Shown here: piece by piece, positions 21,519-30,272 of the stretch
Position numbering within the stretch: the stretch's first letter is position 1
Layout: each line of letters starts with the position of its first letter
NCBI GenBank assembly: GCA_964493955.1
Contig: CAZBPZ010000011.1
Location: forward strand, 1-32,128
Source of the DNA: CAZBPZ01 sp964493955
Lineage (GTDB): Bacteria > Chloroflexota > Dehalococcoidia > Dehalococcoidales > Fen-1064
DNA length: 32,128 bases
Direction: 5' to 3'
The notes under the pieces: generated by a model
Databases searched by the model: none
Seen by the model: only the letters and a program-made list of their open reading frames with translations
What the model was told of the DNA's origin: nothing
Translations under genes and position numbers: made by a program

Positions 21519-22361
21519 ATGGACGCGCTGCTCTTTGGCACCGGTGGCACGCCGCGCAGCACCGTCGGCGGCCACACGGTCGGGGGAATTGCCCGGGTGG
21601 CCGAGCTGGGCCTGGGCTGCATGGAGCTGGAGTTCGTCCAGAGTGTCAGCATGGGCGAGGCAATGGCAGCCCGGGTGGCCGATGCCGCCGCACGCCACGG
21701 CATCACCCTCACCGTCCACGCCCCGTACTACATCAACCTCAATTCACCCGAGCCGGATAAAGTGGCCGCCAGCCAGCACCGCCTCCTCCGGGCGGCCCAG
21801 GTCGGCCGCCTCTGCGGGGCCATCAGCGTAGCCTTCCACGCCGCCTTCCACATGGGCGGCCCGCCGCAGGTGACCTACCGCAACGTCCGTGACCGCCTGG
21901 CCGAGGTGCTTGAGGTACTGGAGAAAGAGGGGAACACCCTCTGGCTGCGGCCCGAGGTAATGGGGCGGACCACCCAGTTCGGGGACATCGAGGAGCTACT
22001 GCGGCTCTCGCTGGAGCTACCGCGGGTGGCCCCCTGTATTGACTTCGCCCACTGGCACGCTCGCACCGGCCGGCACAACACCTACGAGGAGTTTACCGAG
22101 GCCCTGGACACGGTGGAGCGGGCCCTGGGGCGGGAGGCGCTGGACAACATGCACATCCACGTGGCCGGCATAGAATACGGCCAGAAGGGTGAACGCCGGC
22201 ACATCAACCTGCTTGAGTCTGACTTCCAGTACCGCCAGCTGATGCAGGCGCTCTGCGACCGCCGGGTCAGGGGGACCGTCATCTGCGAAAGCCCCAACCT
22301 TGAGGAAGACGCCCTCCTCATGCAGCAGGCCTACCGGGAGGTGTGTGCCGCCGCCGGGTAG
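21519..22361 (+). CDS. AP endonuclease IV-like TIM-barrel metalloprotein
   Basis: This 280-residue protein belongs to the xylose-isomerase-like TIM-barrel / endonuclease IV (AP endonuclease family 2) group. Metal-ligand candidates lie where expected: H in TVHAPYYINL, H in FHAAFHMGG, E in LRPEVMG, D and H in CIDFAHWHAR, H in HIHVAGIEYG and E in VICESPNLEEDA. This fits repair of abasic sites, though the sequence is shorter and more divergent than classic Nfo, and a sugar-isomerase-like role cannot be ruled out. ATG 21519 is chosen because MDALLFGTGGTP starts the barrel; the frame is open upstream but unlike the family. The ribosome site is weak. Confidence 0.8.
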   Translation: MDALLFGTGGTPRSTVGGHTVGGIARVAELGLGCMELEFVQSVSMGEAMAARVADAAARHGITLTVHAPYYINLNSPEPDKVAASQHRLLRAAQVGRLCGAISVAFHAAFHMGGPPQVTYRNVRDRLAEVLEVLEKEGNTLWLRPEVMGRTTQFGDIEELLRLSLELPRVAPCIDFAHWHARTGRHNTYEEFTEALDTVERALGREALDNMHIHVAGIEYGQKGERRHINLLESDFQYRQLMQALCDRRVRGTVICESPNLEEDALLMQQAYREVCAAAG

Positions 22362-22417
22362 GGACACAGGGTGCGGCAGGATGGGCCGGGCGGTCATTTC
22401 CGGCCGGAAGCGCCCTC

Positions 22418-22426
22418 TGGTATAAT
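22418..22426 (+). promoter_or_regulatory. ftsH extended -10 promoter
   Basis: TGGTATAAT at 22418-22426, 46 bp before the ftsH ATG, is identical to the rsfS element. The -35 is not recognisable. Confidence 0.6.
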
Positions 22427-22472
22427 AAGGGGTCAGACGGAGGCTGCAGCGCGCTGCGGCCCGAGGTGAAGG

Positions 22473-24395
22473 ATGAAATCAAGGTGGCGACGGGTCGGGC
22501 TGCTTTACCTGATTGTGGTAGTGGGTGGCATCTCCCTGATTGCGTTTGCCCTCGGCTCGCCGGCGAGCCAGCCGGAAGAGGTACCCCTGAGTGAAATCAT
22601 TGCCCGCTCCCAGGCCAACCAGATTGCCAAAATCACGGTTGACGGCGAGTGGCTGACCGTCACCACGCGTGACGGGGCCGAGCTCAAGAGCTACAAGGGC
22701 GAGACCAGCATCTTCGAGATTGCCGGGCTGAGGCTGGACGGGGTCGACTACGAAATAGTACCAACCGGCTTCAACTGGGGCAATATGATAATCGGCTTCC
22801 TCCCGCTGCTGCTGTTCGGTGGCCTGATATTCTTCCTCTTCTTCCGGGCCCGCGGGGCCAACACCCAGGCGATGAGCTTCGGGCGGAGCCGGGCGCGACT
22901 CTTCCCCGGTGACAAGCCCTCCGTGACCTTCGGTGACGTGGCCGGCGTGGACGAGGCCAAAGAGGAGCTGGCTGAAGTCGTGGAGTTTCTCAAAGACCGG
23001 GAGAAATTCCAGGACGTGGGGGCACGCATACCACGCGGCATCCTGCTGGTGGGGCCACCCGGCACCGGCAAAACGCTGCTGGCACGTGCCATCGCCGGCG
23101 AGGCCGGAGTGCCCTTCTTCTCCATCAGCGGCAGCGAGTTCGTCGAGATGTTTGTCGGTGTGGGGGCCTCCCGCGTGCGCGACCTCTTTGACCAGGCCAA
23201 GCGCAATGCCCCCTGCATTATCTTCATTGACGAGATTGACGCCGTGGGGCGTCACCGCGGCGCCGGGCTGGGCGGCAGCCACGACGAGCGGGAGCAGACA
23301 CTGAACCAGATACTGACCGAGATGGACGGCTTCGAGACCAACGCCAGTGTCATCGTGCTGGCGGCCACCAACCGCCCCGATATCCTCGACCCGGCGCTGC
23401 TGCGGCCGGGCCGCTTTGACCGCCGGGTGGTGCTTGACCTGCCGGATATCAACGGCCGCAAGGCCATCCTCACCGTCCACTGCAAGGGCAAGCCGCTGGC
23501 CGGCTCCGTGAGCCTGGAGACCCTGGCGAAAGAGACCGTTGGCTTCAGCGGGGCTGACCTGGCCAACCTGGTGAACGAGGCGGCCATCCTGGCAGCCCGG
23601 CGCAACCGGAAGTCCATCACCATGGCTGACTTTGAGGAATCAATCGACCGCGTCATCGCCGGGCCGGAACGCAAGAGCAAGAAAATCAGTGAGAAGGAAA
23701 AGCGCATTACCGCTTACCATGAGGCCGGGCATGCCCTGGTGGCCAGGGTGCTACCCAACGCCGATTCACCCCACAAAATATCAATCGTCGCCCGCGGCAT
23801 GGCGCTCGGTTACACCAAGCAGCTCTCCGAAGACCGCTATCTCATGACCTCGTCACAGTTTCGCGACGAACTGGCCGTCCTCCTGGGCGGGCACTCCGCC
23901 GAGATGGTCATCCTCGGCGAAGCGTCAACCGGGGCCCAGGACGACCTCCGCCGGGCCACCAAGCTGGCCCGGCGCATGGTAATGGACTTCGGCATGAGCG
24001 AGAAACTGGGGCTGAGGACGTTCGGGGAGCGCCAGGAGATGGTCTTCCTGGGCAAGGAAATCGCCGAGCAGAAGGACTACAGCGAACGAATTGCCCTTGA
24101 GATTGACCGCGAAATCGACCGCATAATCCGGGAAGCCCAGAAGGTGGCGGCCGATGTGCTGCGAGAGAACAAGGCCAAGCTCGTCCACCTGGCCGAGACC
24201 CTCATAGCCAGAGAGACCCTGGACCGGAAAGACCTGGACGAGATTTTTGAAGCGGCGGTGCCACCTGAAATTGCGGCGAAGGCCGAGTCCGGGGAGCCTG
24301 GAGTGGACTCACCAGCGGCAGCGCCGCTGGCACTGGCGGGAAAGAAACCGGTCATCAAGCCGGAGCCGGGCACGGCGGCTAGCGGCGCCGGCTGA
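22473..24395 (+). CDS. ftsH: ATP-dependent zinc metalloprotease FtsH
   Basis: FtsH is a membrane-anchored AAA+ protease that degrades membrane and short-lived proteins. The 640-residue protein has two membrane segments (~8-27 and ~104-124) around a small extracytoplasmic domain. The AAA module follows, with GPPGTGKT (194-201), IIFIDEIDAVG and the second region of homology ATNRPDILDPALLRPGRFDR. The zinc site is HEAGH near residue 415, with the third ligand Asp in LGEASTGAQDDL. The C-terminal tail is Ala/Pro-rich. ATG 22473 has GAGGTGAAGG close upstream. Its last 17 bases overlap the convergent prenyltransferase gene. Confidence 0.97.
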   Translation: MKSRWRRVGLLYLIVVVGGISLIAFALGSPASQPEEVPLSEIIARSQANQIAKITVDGEWLTVTTRDGAELKSYKGETSIFEIAGLRLDGVDYEIVPTGFNWGNMIIGFLPLLLFGGLIFFLFFRARGANTQAMSFGRSRARLFPGDKPSVTFGDVAGVDEAKEELAEVVEFLKDREKFQDVGARIPRGILLVGPPGTGKTLLARAIAGEAGVPFFSISGSEFVEMFVGVGASRVRDLFDQAKRNAPCIIFIDEIDAVGRHRGAGLGGSHDEREQTLNQILTEMDGFETNASVIVLAATNRPDILDPALLRPGRFDRRVVLDLPDINGRKAILTVHCKGKPLAGSVSLETLAKETVGFSGADLANLVNEAAILAARRNRKSITMADFEESIDRVIAGPERKSKKISEKEKRITAYHEAGHALVARVLPNADSPHKISIVARGMALGYTKQLSEDRYLMTSSQFRDELAVLLGGHSAEMVILGEASTGAQDDLRRATKLARRMVMDFGMSEKLGLRTFGERQEMVFLGKEIAEQKDYSERIALEIDREIDRIIREAQKVAADVLRENKAKLVHLAETLIARETLDRKDLDEIFEAAVPPEIAAKAESGEPGVDSPAAAPLALAGKKPVIKPEPGTAASGAG

Positions 24396-25368
24396 GAATG
24401 AAGTCCGCCAGGTAGCAAAGCGAGCGGCGGGCGTCACCGTCGGGCAGGTCCTCCAGGTGGTGGCAGGCCCGGTCGCGGTACTGCCGGGCCACCTCCAGGC
24501 ATTCCTCGATGATAGAAGAGTCCCGCACCTGCCGGATTGCCTCGGCCACGTGCTCCTGCCCGCCCCGACCTTCAAAGAGACGCTTTACCGGGTTGTCCTC
24601 CGGGTTACGCTCGTGCAGCAGCATCGCCGGCAGGGTCAGTGTACCCTGGGTCAGGTCTGCCCCCACCGGTTTACCCATCTCCTCTTCACTGCCGACAAAG
24701 TCCAGAATGTCATCCACTATCTGGAACTCCACGCCAAGGTCCCGGCCGTAGTCCCCCAGGCAGGTAATGCCGGCCTCGGGGGCATTAGCCATAACCGCAC
24801 CTGATATTGTTGCCAGCCGGAAGAGCGAGGCCGTCTTGCTGAAGATGCGCCGGAAGTACTGCTGGCGCGTCTGGTTGAGACTGAAAGAGGAGCGGGCCTG
24901 GGCTATCTCGCCGGCGGAGATTATCATCAGCGTCTCCGAGAACAGCTTGATAAGGCGCAGGTTATCGGTGGCAGCCATCAGGCCGCCGGCCTGGGCGAAG
25001 AGATAGTCACCCAGCAGCACCGCCTGGTCCATCCCCCAGAGCTTGTTCACGGTGGCGCGCCCCCACCGCAGCGCCGAGTCGTCAATCGTGTCGTCATGCA
25101 CCAGGGTGGCCAGGTGCATCATCTCAACGGCCAGCACGGCCGGCATCAAACGCTCCAGGTCATACTCGTACAACCTGGCGCTGAGCAGGGCCAGGGTGGG
25201 CCGGATGCGCTTGCCACCGCCGCGCAGGGCGTAGCCCAGCAGCTCGGCCAGGGCAGGGTCAGCCACGTTGCCAACCGCCCTGAACCTTGCCTCCACCACC
25301 GCCAGGTCATCCCTTACCGGGGCGTAGATGTCCTCCAGTGTCGGCGTATTTCCGGCGCGGTTGCTCAT
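24379..25368 (-). CDS. Trans-polyprenyl diphosphate synthase
   Basis: This long-chain isoprenyl synthase of 329 residues builds the polyprenyl diphosphate chain, probably for a quinone side chain or a lipid carrier. The first Asp-rich motif is D92-D-T-I-D96 (LVHDDTIDDSALRWG) and the second is D219-D-I-L-D223 (FQIVDDILDF). The GGGKRIRP substrate site (50-57), the GDYLFAQA helix and GKPVGADLTQGTLTLP are all present. Product chain length cannot be fixed from the sequence. It starts 2 nt after the metG stop, so it is the last gene of the rsmI-zinc ribbon-metG run. Its end overlaps ftsH by 17 bases. Confidence 0.93.
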   Translation of the reverse strand: MSNRAGNTPTLEDIYAPVRDDLAVVEARFRAVGNVADPALAELLGYALRGGGKRIRPTLALLSARLYEYDLERLMPAVLAVEMMHLATLVHDDTIDDSALRWGRATVNKLWGMDQAVLLGDYLFAQAGGLMAATDNLRLIKLFSETLMIISAGEIAQARSSFSLNQTRQQYFRRIFSKTASLFRLATISGAVMANAPEAGITCLGDYGRDLGVEFQIVDDILDFVGSEEEMGKPVGADLTQGTLTLPAMLLHERNPEDNPVKRLFEGRGGQEHVAEAIRQVRDSSIIEECLEVARQYRDRACHHLEDLPDGDARRSLCYLADFILSRRR

Positions 25369-25370
25369 AA

Positions 25371-27035
25371 TTACTTCCCCAGGCGGGCGGTCTCCTCTTC
25401 CACCACCTTTTCATCCAGCTTGGTAAAGAGGGGTTTCGGTTCCCGGAGGGCCTGGCCGGCGGCCGGTGCCACCAGCTTCCAGCCCAGCGCCTCCACGCCG
25501 CCCTCGAAACCGAGGTACCGGTGCAGCCGCTCCGAGCTGAAGGGCAGGAAGGGGTAGAGCATGGTGCGCAGGGCAGAAATCACCGTGATGGCGGTACCCA
25601 GCGAGCCAGCCGCCGCCGGGCGGTCTGTCTTGATTGTCTTCCAGGGGGCGGTGTCGTCCAGGTAGCGGTTGGCCTGGCGCGCCAGCTCCATGGCGTTGCG
25701 GATGGCCTCGCGGAAGTGGCAGCCGTGGAGCAGGGCGCCCACCCGGCCCAGGGTCTCCTCCGCCTGCCGTATCAGGGCCTGGCTGCGCCCGTCGGGGGTG
25801 GCGGCGGGCGGCATCCGGCCGTCAAAATTGCGGTAGGTGAAGGTCAGCACCCGGTGCACCAGGTTACCGTAGGTGGCCACCAGCTCGTCGTTGTTGCGGC
25901 GCACGAACTCGCGCCAGGAGAAATCGGTATCGGTTGTCTCCGGCATGTTGATAGAGAGCAGGTAGCGCAGGGGGTCCGGGTCATACCGGGCAAGGTAGTC
26001 CGGCAGCCAGACTGCCCAGTTCTGGCTGGTGGAGAGCTTGCGGCCTTCAATGGTGAGGAACTCGTTGGCCGGCACGTCGTAGGGCAGGTTGAGGTCGCCC
26101 AGGCCCATCAGCATGGCCGGCCAGATGATGGTGTGGAAGGCGATGTTGTCCTTGCCGATGAAGTAGTAGCTCCGGGCCGCCGGGTCCTGCCAGAAGTCAC
26201 GCCACCGCTCCGGGTCACCCTGGCGGCTGGCCCACTCCATCGTGGCGGACAGGTAGCCGATGACGGCCTCGAACCAGACATAGATACGCTTGCCCTCGTA
26301 GCCGGGCAGCGGCACCGGGATTCCCCAGTCAATGTCCCGCGTGATAGCCCGGTCAATCAGCCCCTCCTCCAGGAAGCGCCGCGTGAAGTTGAGGACGTTG
26401 GGCCGCCAGTGGGCCTGCTGCCTCACCCAGTCCAGCAGCCGGTCACGGAAGGCCGGCAGCTTCAGGAAGAACTGCTCCGAGGCGCGGAACTCGGCCGCCG
26501 TGCCGCAGTTACGGCAGCGGGGCTCGCCCAGCTCCTGGGCATCCAGCAGCTTGCCGCAGGCGTCGCACTGGTCGCCCCGGGCGTTGGCGGCCCCGCAATG
26601 TGGACAGGTGCCCTCAACGTAGCGGTCGGGCAGGAAGCGCCGGCAGGACGTACAGTACGCCTGTGAGACACTCTTCTTCTCCAGGTAGCCCTTCTCCAGC
26701 AGCCGCAGGAAGATGTCCTGGGCCACGCGTTCGTGGTTGGGGGTATCGGTGGTGGTGTAGATGTCAAACGAGATACCGAGCCGCTGCCAGCAGTCCAGGA
26801 ACTCCCGCTGGTAGTGGTCGGCAATTTGCCGCGGCGTCTGGCCGGTCTGCTCGGCCTTGATGGTCACCGGGGTGCCGTGTGAGTCTGAACCGGAGACCAT
26901 GAGGACCTCGCTGCCGCGGGTGCGGTGGTAGCGGGCGAAGATATCGGGCGGCAGGTAGGCCCCGGCAATCTGCCCGAGGTGCAGCGAGCCGTTAGCATAG
27001 GGCCAGGCAACACAGACGAGGATACGCTCGCTCAT
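25371..27035 (-). CDS. metG: Methionyl-tRNA synthetase
   Basis: This class I aminoacyl-tRNA synthetase of 554 residues charges Met to initiator and elongator tRNA. It has AWPYANGSLHLGQ (the HIGH motif reads HLGQ, 19-22) and a zinc domain with four C-x2-C pairs (CTSC, CPHC, CDAC, CRNC), as in the two-knuckle type. GKDNIAFHTIIWPAML and the KMSKS loop as KLSTS (EGRKLSTSQNW) follow, then the helical anticodon-binding domain. No C-terminal tRNA-binding (EMAP-like) domain is present. ATG 27035 overlaps the stop of the zinc-ribbon gene (ATGA), suggesting translational coupling. Confidence 0.97.
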   Translation of the reverse strand: MSERILVCVAWPYANGSLHLGQIAGAYLPPDIFARYHRTRGSEVLMVSGSDSHGTPVTIKAEQTGQTPRQIADHYQREFLDCWQRLGISFDIYTTTDTPNHERVAQDIFLRLLEKGYLEKKSVSQAYCTSCRRFLPDRYVEGTCPHCGAANARGDQCDACGKLLDAQELGEPRCRNCGTAAEFRASEQFFLKLPAFRDRLLDWVRQQAHWRPNVLNFTRRFLEEGLIDRAITRDIDWGIPVPLPGYEGKRIYVWFEAVIGYLSATMEWASRQGDPERWRDFWQDPAARSYYFIGKDNIAFHTIIWPAMLMGLGDLNLPYDVPANEFLTIEGRKLSTSQNWAVWLPDYLARYDPDPLRYLLSINMPETTDTDFSWREFVRRNNDELVATYGNLVHRVLTFTYRNFDGRMPPAATPDGRSQALIRQAEETLGRVGALLHGCHFREAIRNAMELARQANRYLDDTAPWKTIKTDRPAAAGSLGTAITVISALRTMLYPFLPFSSERLHRYLGFEGGVEALGWKLVAPAAGQALREPKPLFTKLDEKVVEEETARLGK

Positions 27036-27301
27036 TTCTCCCCGGAAGGGGCCTCGCCGCTGGCTGAGAGCGTGGCGGGCTCCGATGGGAAGAAGGTCAG
27101 TATGCGCTCCCCCTTCTCCTCGCGGTACTCCGCATAGCCCCTCTTCAGGCTGCAGTCAACGCAGTAGAAATGGCGCCGGCCACCGCTTTCAACCTCAGCA
27201 CCCTTTTCCTCGGTGACAATCACATAGCGGGCGGCGTAGGGAACGATGTTCTTGCAGCCGCTGCACCGCACCTTACCGAGCGATATGCACCCCTGTCTCA
27301 C
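27032..27301 (-). CDS. Small zinc-ribbon protein of unknown function
   Basis: This small soluble protein of 89 residues has two C-x2-C pairs, C13/C16 (VRCSGC) and C47/C50 (FYCVDC), about 30 residues apart, typical of a zinc ribbon. A charged C-terminal tail follows. I do not recognise a named family. The GTG start at 27301 is supported by GAGGAG seven bases upstream, which lies inside rsmI, so the two overlap by 29 bases. It also overlaps metG by 4 bases. This position, tightly coupled to two translation genes, suggests a housekeeping or RNA-related role, but that is inference. Confidence 0.75.
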   Translation of the reverse strand: MRQGCISLGKVRCSGCKNIVPYAARYVIVTEEKGAEVESGGRRHFYCVDCSLKRGYAEYREEKGERILTFFPSEPATLSASGEAPSGEK

Positions 27302-28136
27302 CTGTTTTCTCCTCGGCCCGGGCCTGCCGCAGCCAGGCCCGGTATAGCTGTCTCCTGGGTATACCTGATTCGGCCGCCAGCCGCCCCACCGCCTCTCTGG
27401 CCGGCCGCCCGGCGCGCCGCATCTCGGCCAGCTGTGCCTCTACCTCGGGCGTCACCCCGGCCCTGGCCACCCCGGTCCAGCCTTCAATCACCAGCGTGAA
27501 CTCTCCCCGGGGCTGGCCGAAGTGGGCAATCGCCTCCGAGACCGTACCGCGGAAGACCTCCTCGTAGAGCTTGGTGAGCTCGCGGCAGACGGCCAGGCGG
27601 CGGTCCCCCAGCACCGCCAGGATGTCCCGCAGCGAGGCTGCCAGCCGGTGGGGGGCCTCGTAGGCCACCAGCGTGGCCGGGTCAGTTGCCACGCGGGCCA
27701 GGGCCTGCCGCCGCTCCCCGGTGCGGCCCGGCAGGAAACCCAGGAAGGTGAAGCGGCTGGCCGGCAGACCGGCCGCCGCCAGTGCCGCCGTCAGGGCAGA
27801 GGGCCCCGGTACCGGCACCACGCGGTAGCCCCGCGCGATGGCGGCCCGGACAAGCTCGGCGCCCGGGTCCGAGATGCCCGGCATGCCCGCCTCCGACACC
27901 ACGGCAACGTCGGCACCGCCCTCCAGTACCCGCAGGATGCGCTCGAGCTTACCGGGGCGCGTGTGCGCGTGGAAGCTGGTAGCCGGGGTCTTTATCCTGT
28001 ACCGCCCGAGCAGGCGCCGGGCCTTCCGGGTATCTTCGGCGGCTATCAGCCCCACCTGCCGCAGGACCCGCAGGGCGCGCAGCGACACGTCCTCAAGGTT
28101 GCCAATGGGGGTGGCGACCACGTAAAGGGTGGGCAT
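27273..28136 (-). CDS. rsmI: 16S rRNA 2'-O-ribose C1402 methyltransferase RsmI
   Basis: RsmI methylates the ribose of C1402 in the ribosomal decoding centre using SAM. The 287-residue protein shows the tetrapyrrole-methylase fold: LYVVATPIGNLEDVSLRALRVL, IAAEDTRKARRLL, VVSEAGMPGISDPG, VVPVPGPSALTAALAAAGL, FLGFLPGRTGERR, YEAPHRLAASL and CRELTKLYEEVFRGT. The C-terminus has an extra RsmI-type helix-turn-helix (VGRLAAESGIPRRQLYRAWL). ATG 28136 is preferred because GGGAGAAGG precedes it; ATG 28160 overlaps the -10 box. It is the first gene of the run leading to metG. Confidence 0.95.
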   Translation of the reverse strand: MPTLYVVATPIGNLEDVSLRALRVLRQVGLIAAEDTRKARRLLGRYRIKTPATSFHAHTRPGKLERILRVLEGGADVAVVSEAGMPGISDPGAELVRAAIARGYRVVPVPGPSALTAALAAAGLPASRFTFLGFLPGRTGERRQALARVATDPATLVAYEAPHRLAASLRDILAVLGDRRLAVCRELTKLYEEVFRGTVSEAIAHFGQPRGEFTLVIEGWTGVARAGVTPEVEAQLAEMRRAGRPAREAVGRLAAESGIPRRQLYRAWLRQARAEEKTGETGVHIAR

Positions 28137-28158
28137 TGCCTTCTCCCTAACCTCTGCC

Positions 28159-28188
28159 ATTATAACCCGGCCCGGCTCAGGCAGTCCA
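28159..28188 (-). promoter_or_regulatory. rsmI operon promoter
   Basis: On the minus strand TGGACT (28188-28183), an 18-bp spacer and a consensus TATAAT (28164-28159). It is divergent from the guaB3 promoter. Confidence 0.5.
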
Positions 28189-28217
28189 GCAGGCCGGCGG
28201 CGTCAGGCCAGTGCCCC

Positions 28218-28245
28218 TTGACGCTGGCTCGGTCTTTGTTATAGT
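28218..28245 (+). promoter_or_regulatory. guaB3 promoter
   Basis: TTGACG (28218-28223), 16 bp and TATAGT (28240-28245), followed by GGAG ahead of ATG 28269. This is one of the better matches to consensus in the window. Confidence 0.7.
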
Positions 28246-28268
28246 CTGGGCTAAAAGCAGGAGAAACG

Positions 28269-29408
28269 ATGACCAGCCCGCATTTTAAGCAACTGCGCCC
28301 CGCCTACGGATTTGACGAGGTGGCCCTTGTGCCCGGTACCGTTACCATCAACCCGGAGCAGGTGGACACCAGCTTCACCCTGGCCAACTTCACCTTCCAG
28401 ATTCCTGTTCTCGCCTCGGCCATGGATGCCGTGGTTGACCCCTCCTTCGCCGTGCTGATGAGCCAGCTGGGAGGCCTGGCGGTGCTGAACCTGGATGGTG
28501 TCCAGGTCCGCTACGAGGACGCGGCCGAAATCCTTGCCCAGATAGCCCGGACACCCCAGGCCGAGGTTACCGCCTTCCTGCAGAAGGTGTACGCCGCACC
28601 GGTCAAGGAGAACCTGGTGGGGGAACGTGTCCAGGCAATCAAGCGGGGGGGTGGCACCTGCGCCGTTTCACTGGTACCGGCCAATACCAAGCGGCTGGCC
28701 CCGCTGGCGGTAGAGGCCGGGGCCGACATCCTGGTAGTGCAGTCCACCGTTACCACGGCCCGCCACATCTCCAAGAGCGTCCGCGGCCTGATATTCTCGG
28801 AGCTGGTGGAGCAGGTCTCCGTGCCGGTGATTGTGGGCAACTGCGTCAGCTACCAGGCCTGCCTGGAGCTGATGCAGACCGGTATTCACGGGGTGCTGGT
28901 CGGCGTGGGACCGGGGGCGGCCTGCACCAGCCGCGAGGTGCTGGGGATAGGTGTGCCGCAGATTACGGCCACGATAGACTGTGCCGCGGCGCGTGACCAT
29001 TACTTCGAGGAATCGGGGCGCTACGTGCCCATCATCACCGACGGTGGCTTCCGCAAGGGCGGCGATGTCTGTAAGGCCCTGGCCGCCGGGGCGGATGCCG
29101 TGATGCTGGGCTCGGTCTTTGCCCAGGCCAGGGAGGCCCCGGGCCACGGTTTTCACTGGGGAATGTCCCACCCGCACCCGGCCCTGCCCAGGGGTACCCG
29201 TATCGAGGTGGGGACGAAGGCCCCGCTGGAGCAGATACTCTACGGGCCTACCTCGGTCACGGACGGCAGCCAGAACTTCGTGGGGGCCATCCGCACCGCC
29301 ATGGGGTTCTGCGGGGCGGCCACCATCAGGGAAATGCACCGCACCGAGATGGTGATTGCACCATCAATCACCACCGAGGGCAAGTTCTGGCAGATGACGC
29401 AGGGCTAG
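28269..29408 (+). CDS. guaB3: GuaB3-type IMP dehydrogenase / GMP reductase family protein
   Basis: This IMPDH/GMPR-fold TIM barrel has 379 residues and no CBS domains. The N-terminus (YGFDEVALVPG) and IPVLASAMDAVVDPSFAVLMSQLGGLAVLNLDGVQVRYED match the GuaB3 subfamily of actinobacteria, cyanobacteria and Chloroflexota. The catalytic loop GVGPGAACTSREVLGIGVPQ carries the active-site Cys219, and PIITDGGFRKGGDVCKALAAGADAVMLGSVFA binds phosphate. GuaB3 has been reported to act as a GMP reductase in a cyanobacterium, so this may interconvert GMP and IMP rather than oxidise IMP. It stands alone behind a strong promoter. Its last 41 bases overlap the convergent next gene. Confidence 0.9.
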   Translation: MTSPHFKQLRPAYGFDEVALVPGTVTINPEQVDTSFTLANFTFQIPVLASAMDAVVDPSFAVLMSQLGGLAVLNLDGVQVRYEDAAEILAQIARTPQAEVTAFLQKVYAAPVKENLVGERVQAIKRGGGTCAVSLVPANTKRLAPLAVEAGADILVVQSTVTTARHISKSVRGLIFSELVEQVSVPVIVGNCVSYQACLELMQTGIHGVLVGVGPGAACTSREVLGIGVPQITATIDCAAARDHYFEESGRYVPIITDGGFRKGGDVCKALAAGADAVMLGSVFAQAREAPGHGFHWGMSHPHPALPRGTRIEVGTKAPLEQILYGPTSVTDGSQNFVGAIRTAMGFCGAATIREMHRTEMVIAPSITTEGKFWQMTQG

Positions 29409-30198
29409 GCCCACCCCGGCCGGCTGCCTGGAAGTCCTGCGGTTCCTCAATCTCGGGGGGTGGCTCGGCGGGAAGGGCCGGCTCCAGGTGCGGCAGGAGG
29501 GCCCTGGCCCGGCCGCGCCAGCGGTCGGCGGGGAACTCGGCAGCGTCAATCACGCCACGCAGGCGCGCCACCTCGTCCCCGGCCGCCACCATCACGCCGT
29601 CCACGCCTGCCTGCCAGAGCAGCCGGACATCACCCGGCCCGGCGCCGGCGGGTATGCCGGCGATTACAGGCCTGCGCACGGCTGAGGCAGCGCGCTGCAC
29701 CAGGAGGAGGTCCTGCCAGGTGAGGGGGGACCCGGCCACGCCGGCCGTGATAAGGACGGCGTCGACGGGGATGTCTCCCAGCGCCCGCAGGAGGCTATCT
29801 TTCAGGTCGGCAGCTACCTGCAGGACAAGGGCCGGCCCCTTCTCAGGAGGCAGGGCCAGCGGTGTACCTTCCGGCGGAAAAACGACGAAGTCCACCGGCA
29901 GCTTGAGGGCATCGGCCAGCCCGGGCCGGGCCGGACCTGCCAGCCTGATACCCCACACTATTCCCGGCGCCGCCTCGGCCAGGGTGTTCAGGGTGGCCTC
30001 CGCCTCTTCGAGCCGGCTGACGGTCACCACGGCGGCGTCGGCGCCGCCGGTCAGCCCTGCCACGTCGGCGGCACCGGCCTCCACGGCGGCCACCAGCCGC
30101 GGCCGCCGTTTCTCCGGGGCCACGTGGCCCGCCCGGAAGCCGAGCGGGGCCGGGGCCGCCCTGGAGGTACGGGTCAACATGTCAATGAGTCTGCTCAT
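29368..30198 (-). CDS. TIM-barrel-like protein of unknown function
   Basis: This 276-residue protein is Ala/Pro/Gly-rich. I do not recognise a named family. The pattern of hydrophobic strands followed by helices (DAAVVTVSRLEEAEATLN, VDFVVFPPEG, ALVLQVAADLKDSLLRAL, DAVLITAGVAG, PVIAGIPAGAGPGDVRLLWQAGVDGVMVAAGD) looks like a TIM barrel. The last segment resembles the Gly-rich phosphate-binding strands 7-8 of flavin or phosphate-binding barrels. The C-terminal ~45 residues are Pro/Glu-rich and probably disordered; they overlap the end of guaB3. ATG 30198 has an AGGTGAT-type ribosome site. It lies 75 nt after the DUF457 gene and may share its transcript. Confidence 0.6.
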   Translation of the reverse strand: MSRLIDMLTRTSRAAPAPLGFRAGHVAPEKRRPRLVAAVEAGAADVAGLTGGADAAVVTVSRLEEAEATLNTLAEAAPGIVWGIRLAGPARPGLADALKLPVDFVVFPPEGTPLALPPEKGPALVLQVAADLKDSLLRALGDIPVDAVLITAGVAGSPLTWQDLLLVQRAASAVRRPVIAGIPAGAGPGDVRLLWQAGVDGVMVAAGDEVARLRGVIDAAEFPADRWRGRARALLPHLEPALPAEPPPEIEEPQDFQAAGRGGPSPASSARTCPRW

Positions 30199-30272
30199 GG
30201 CATCACCTGAAAGCCACTCGGGGGATGACGCACCCGGTGCAGGCTACGGGCCAGGATTGATTGTAACCGAGG

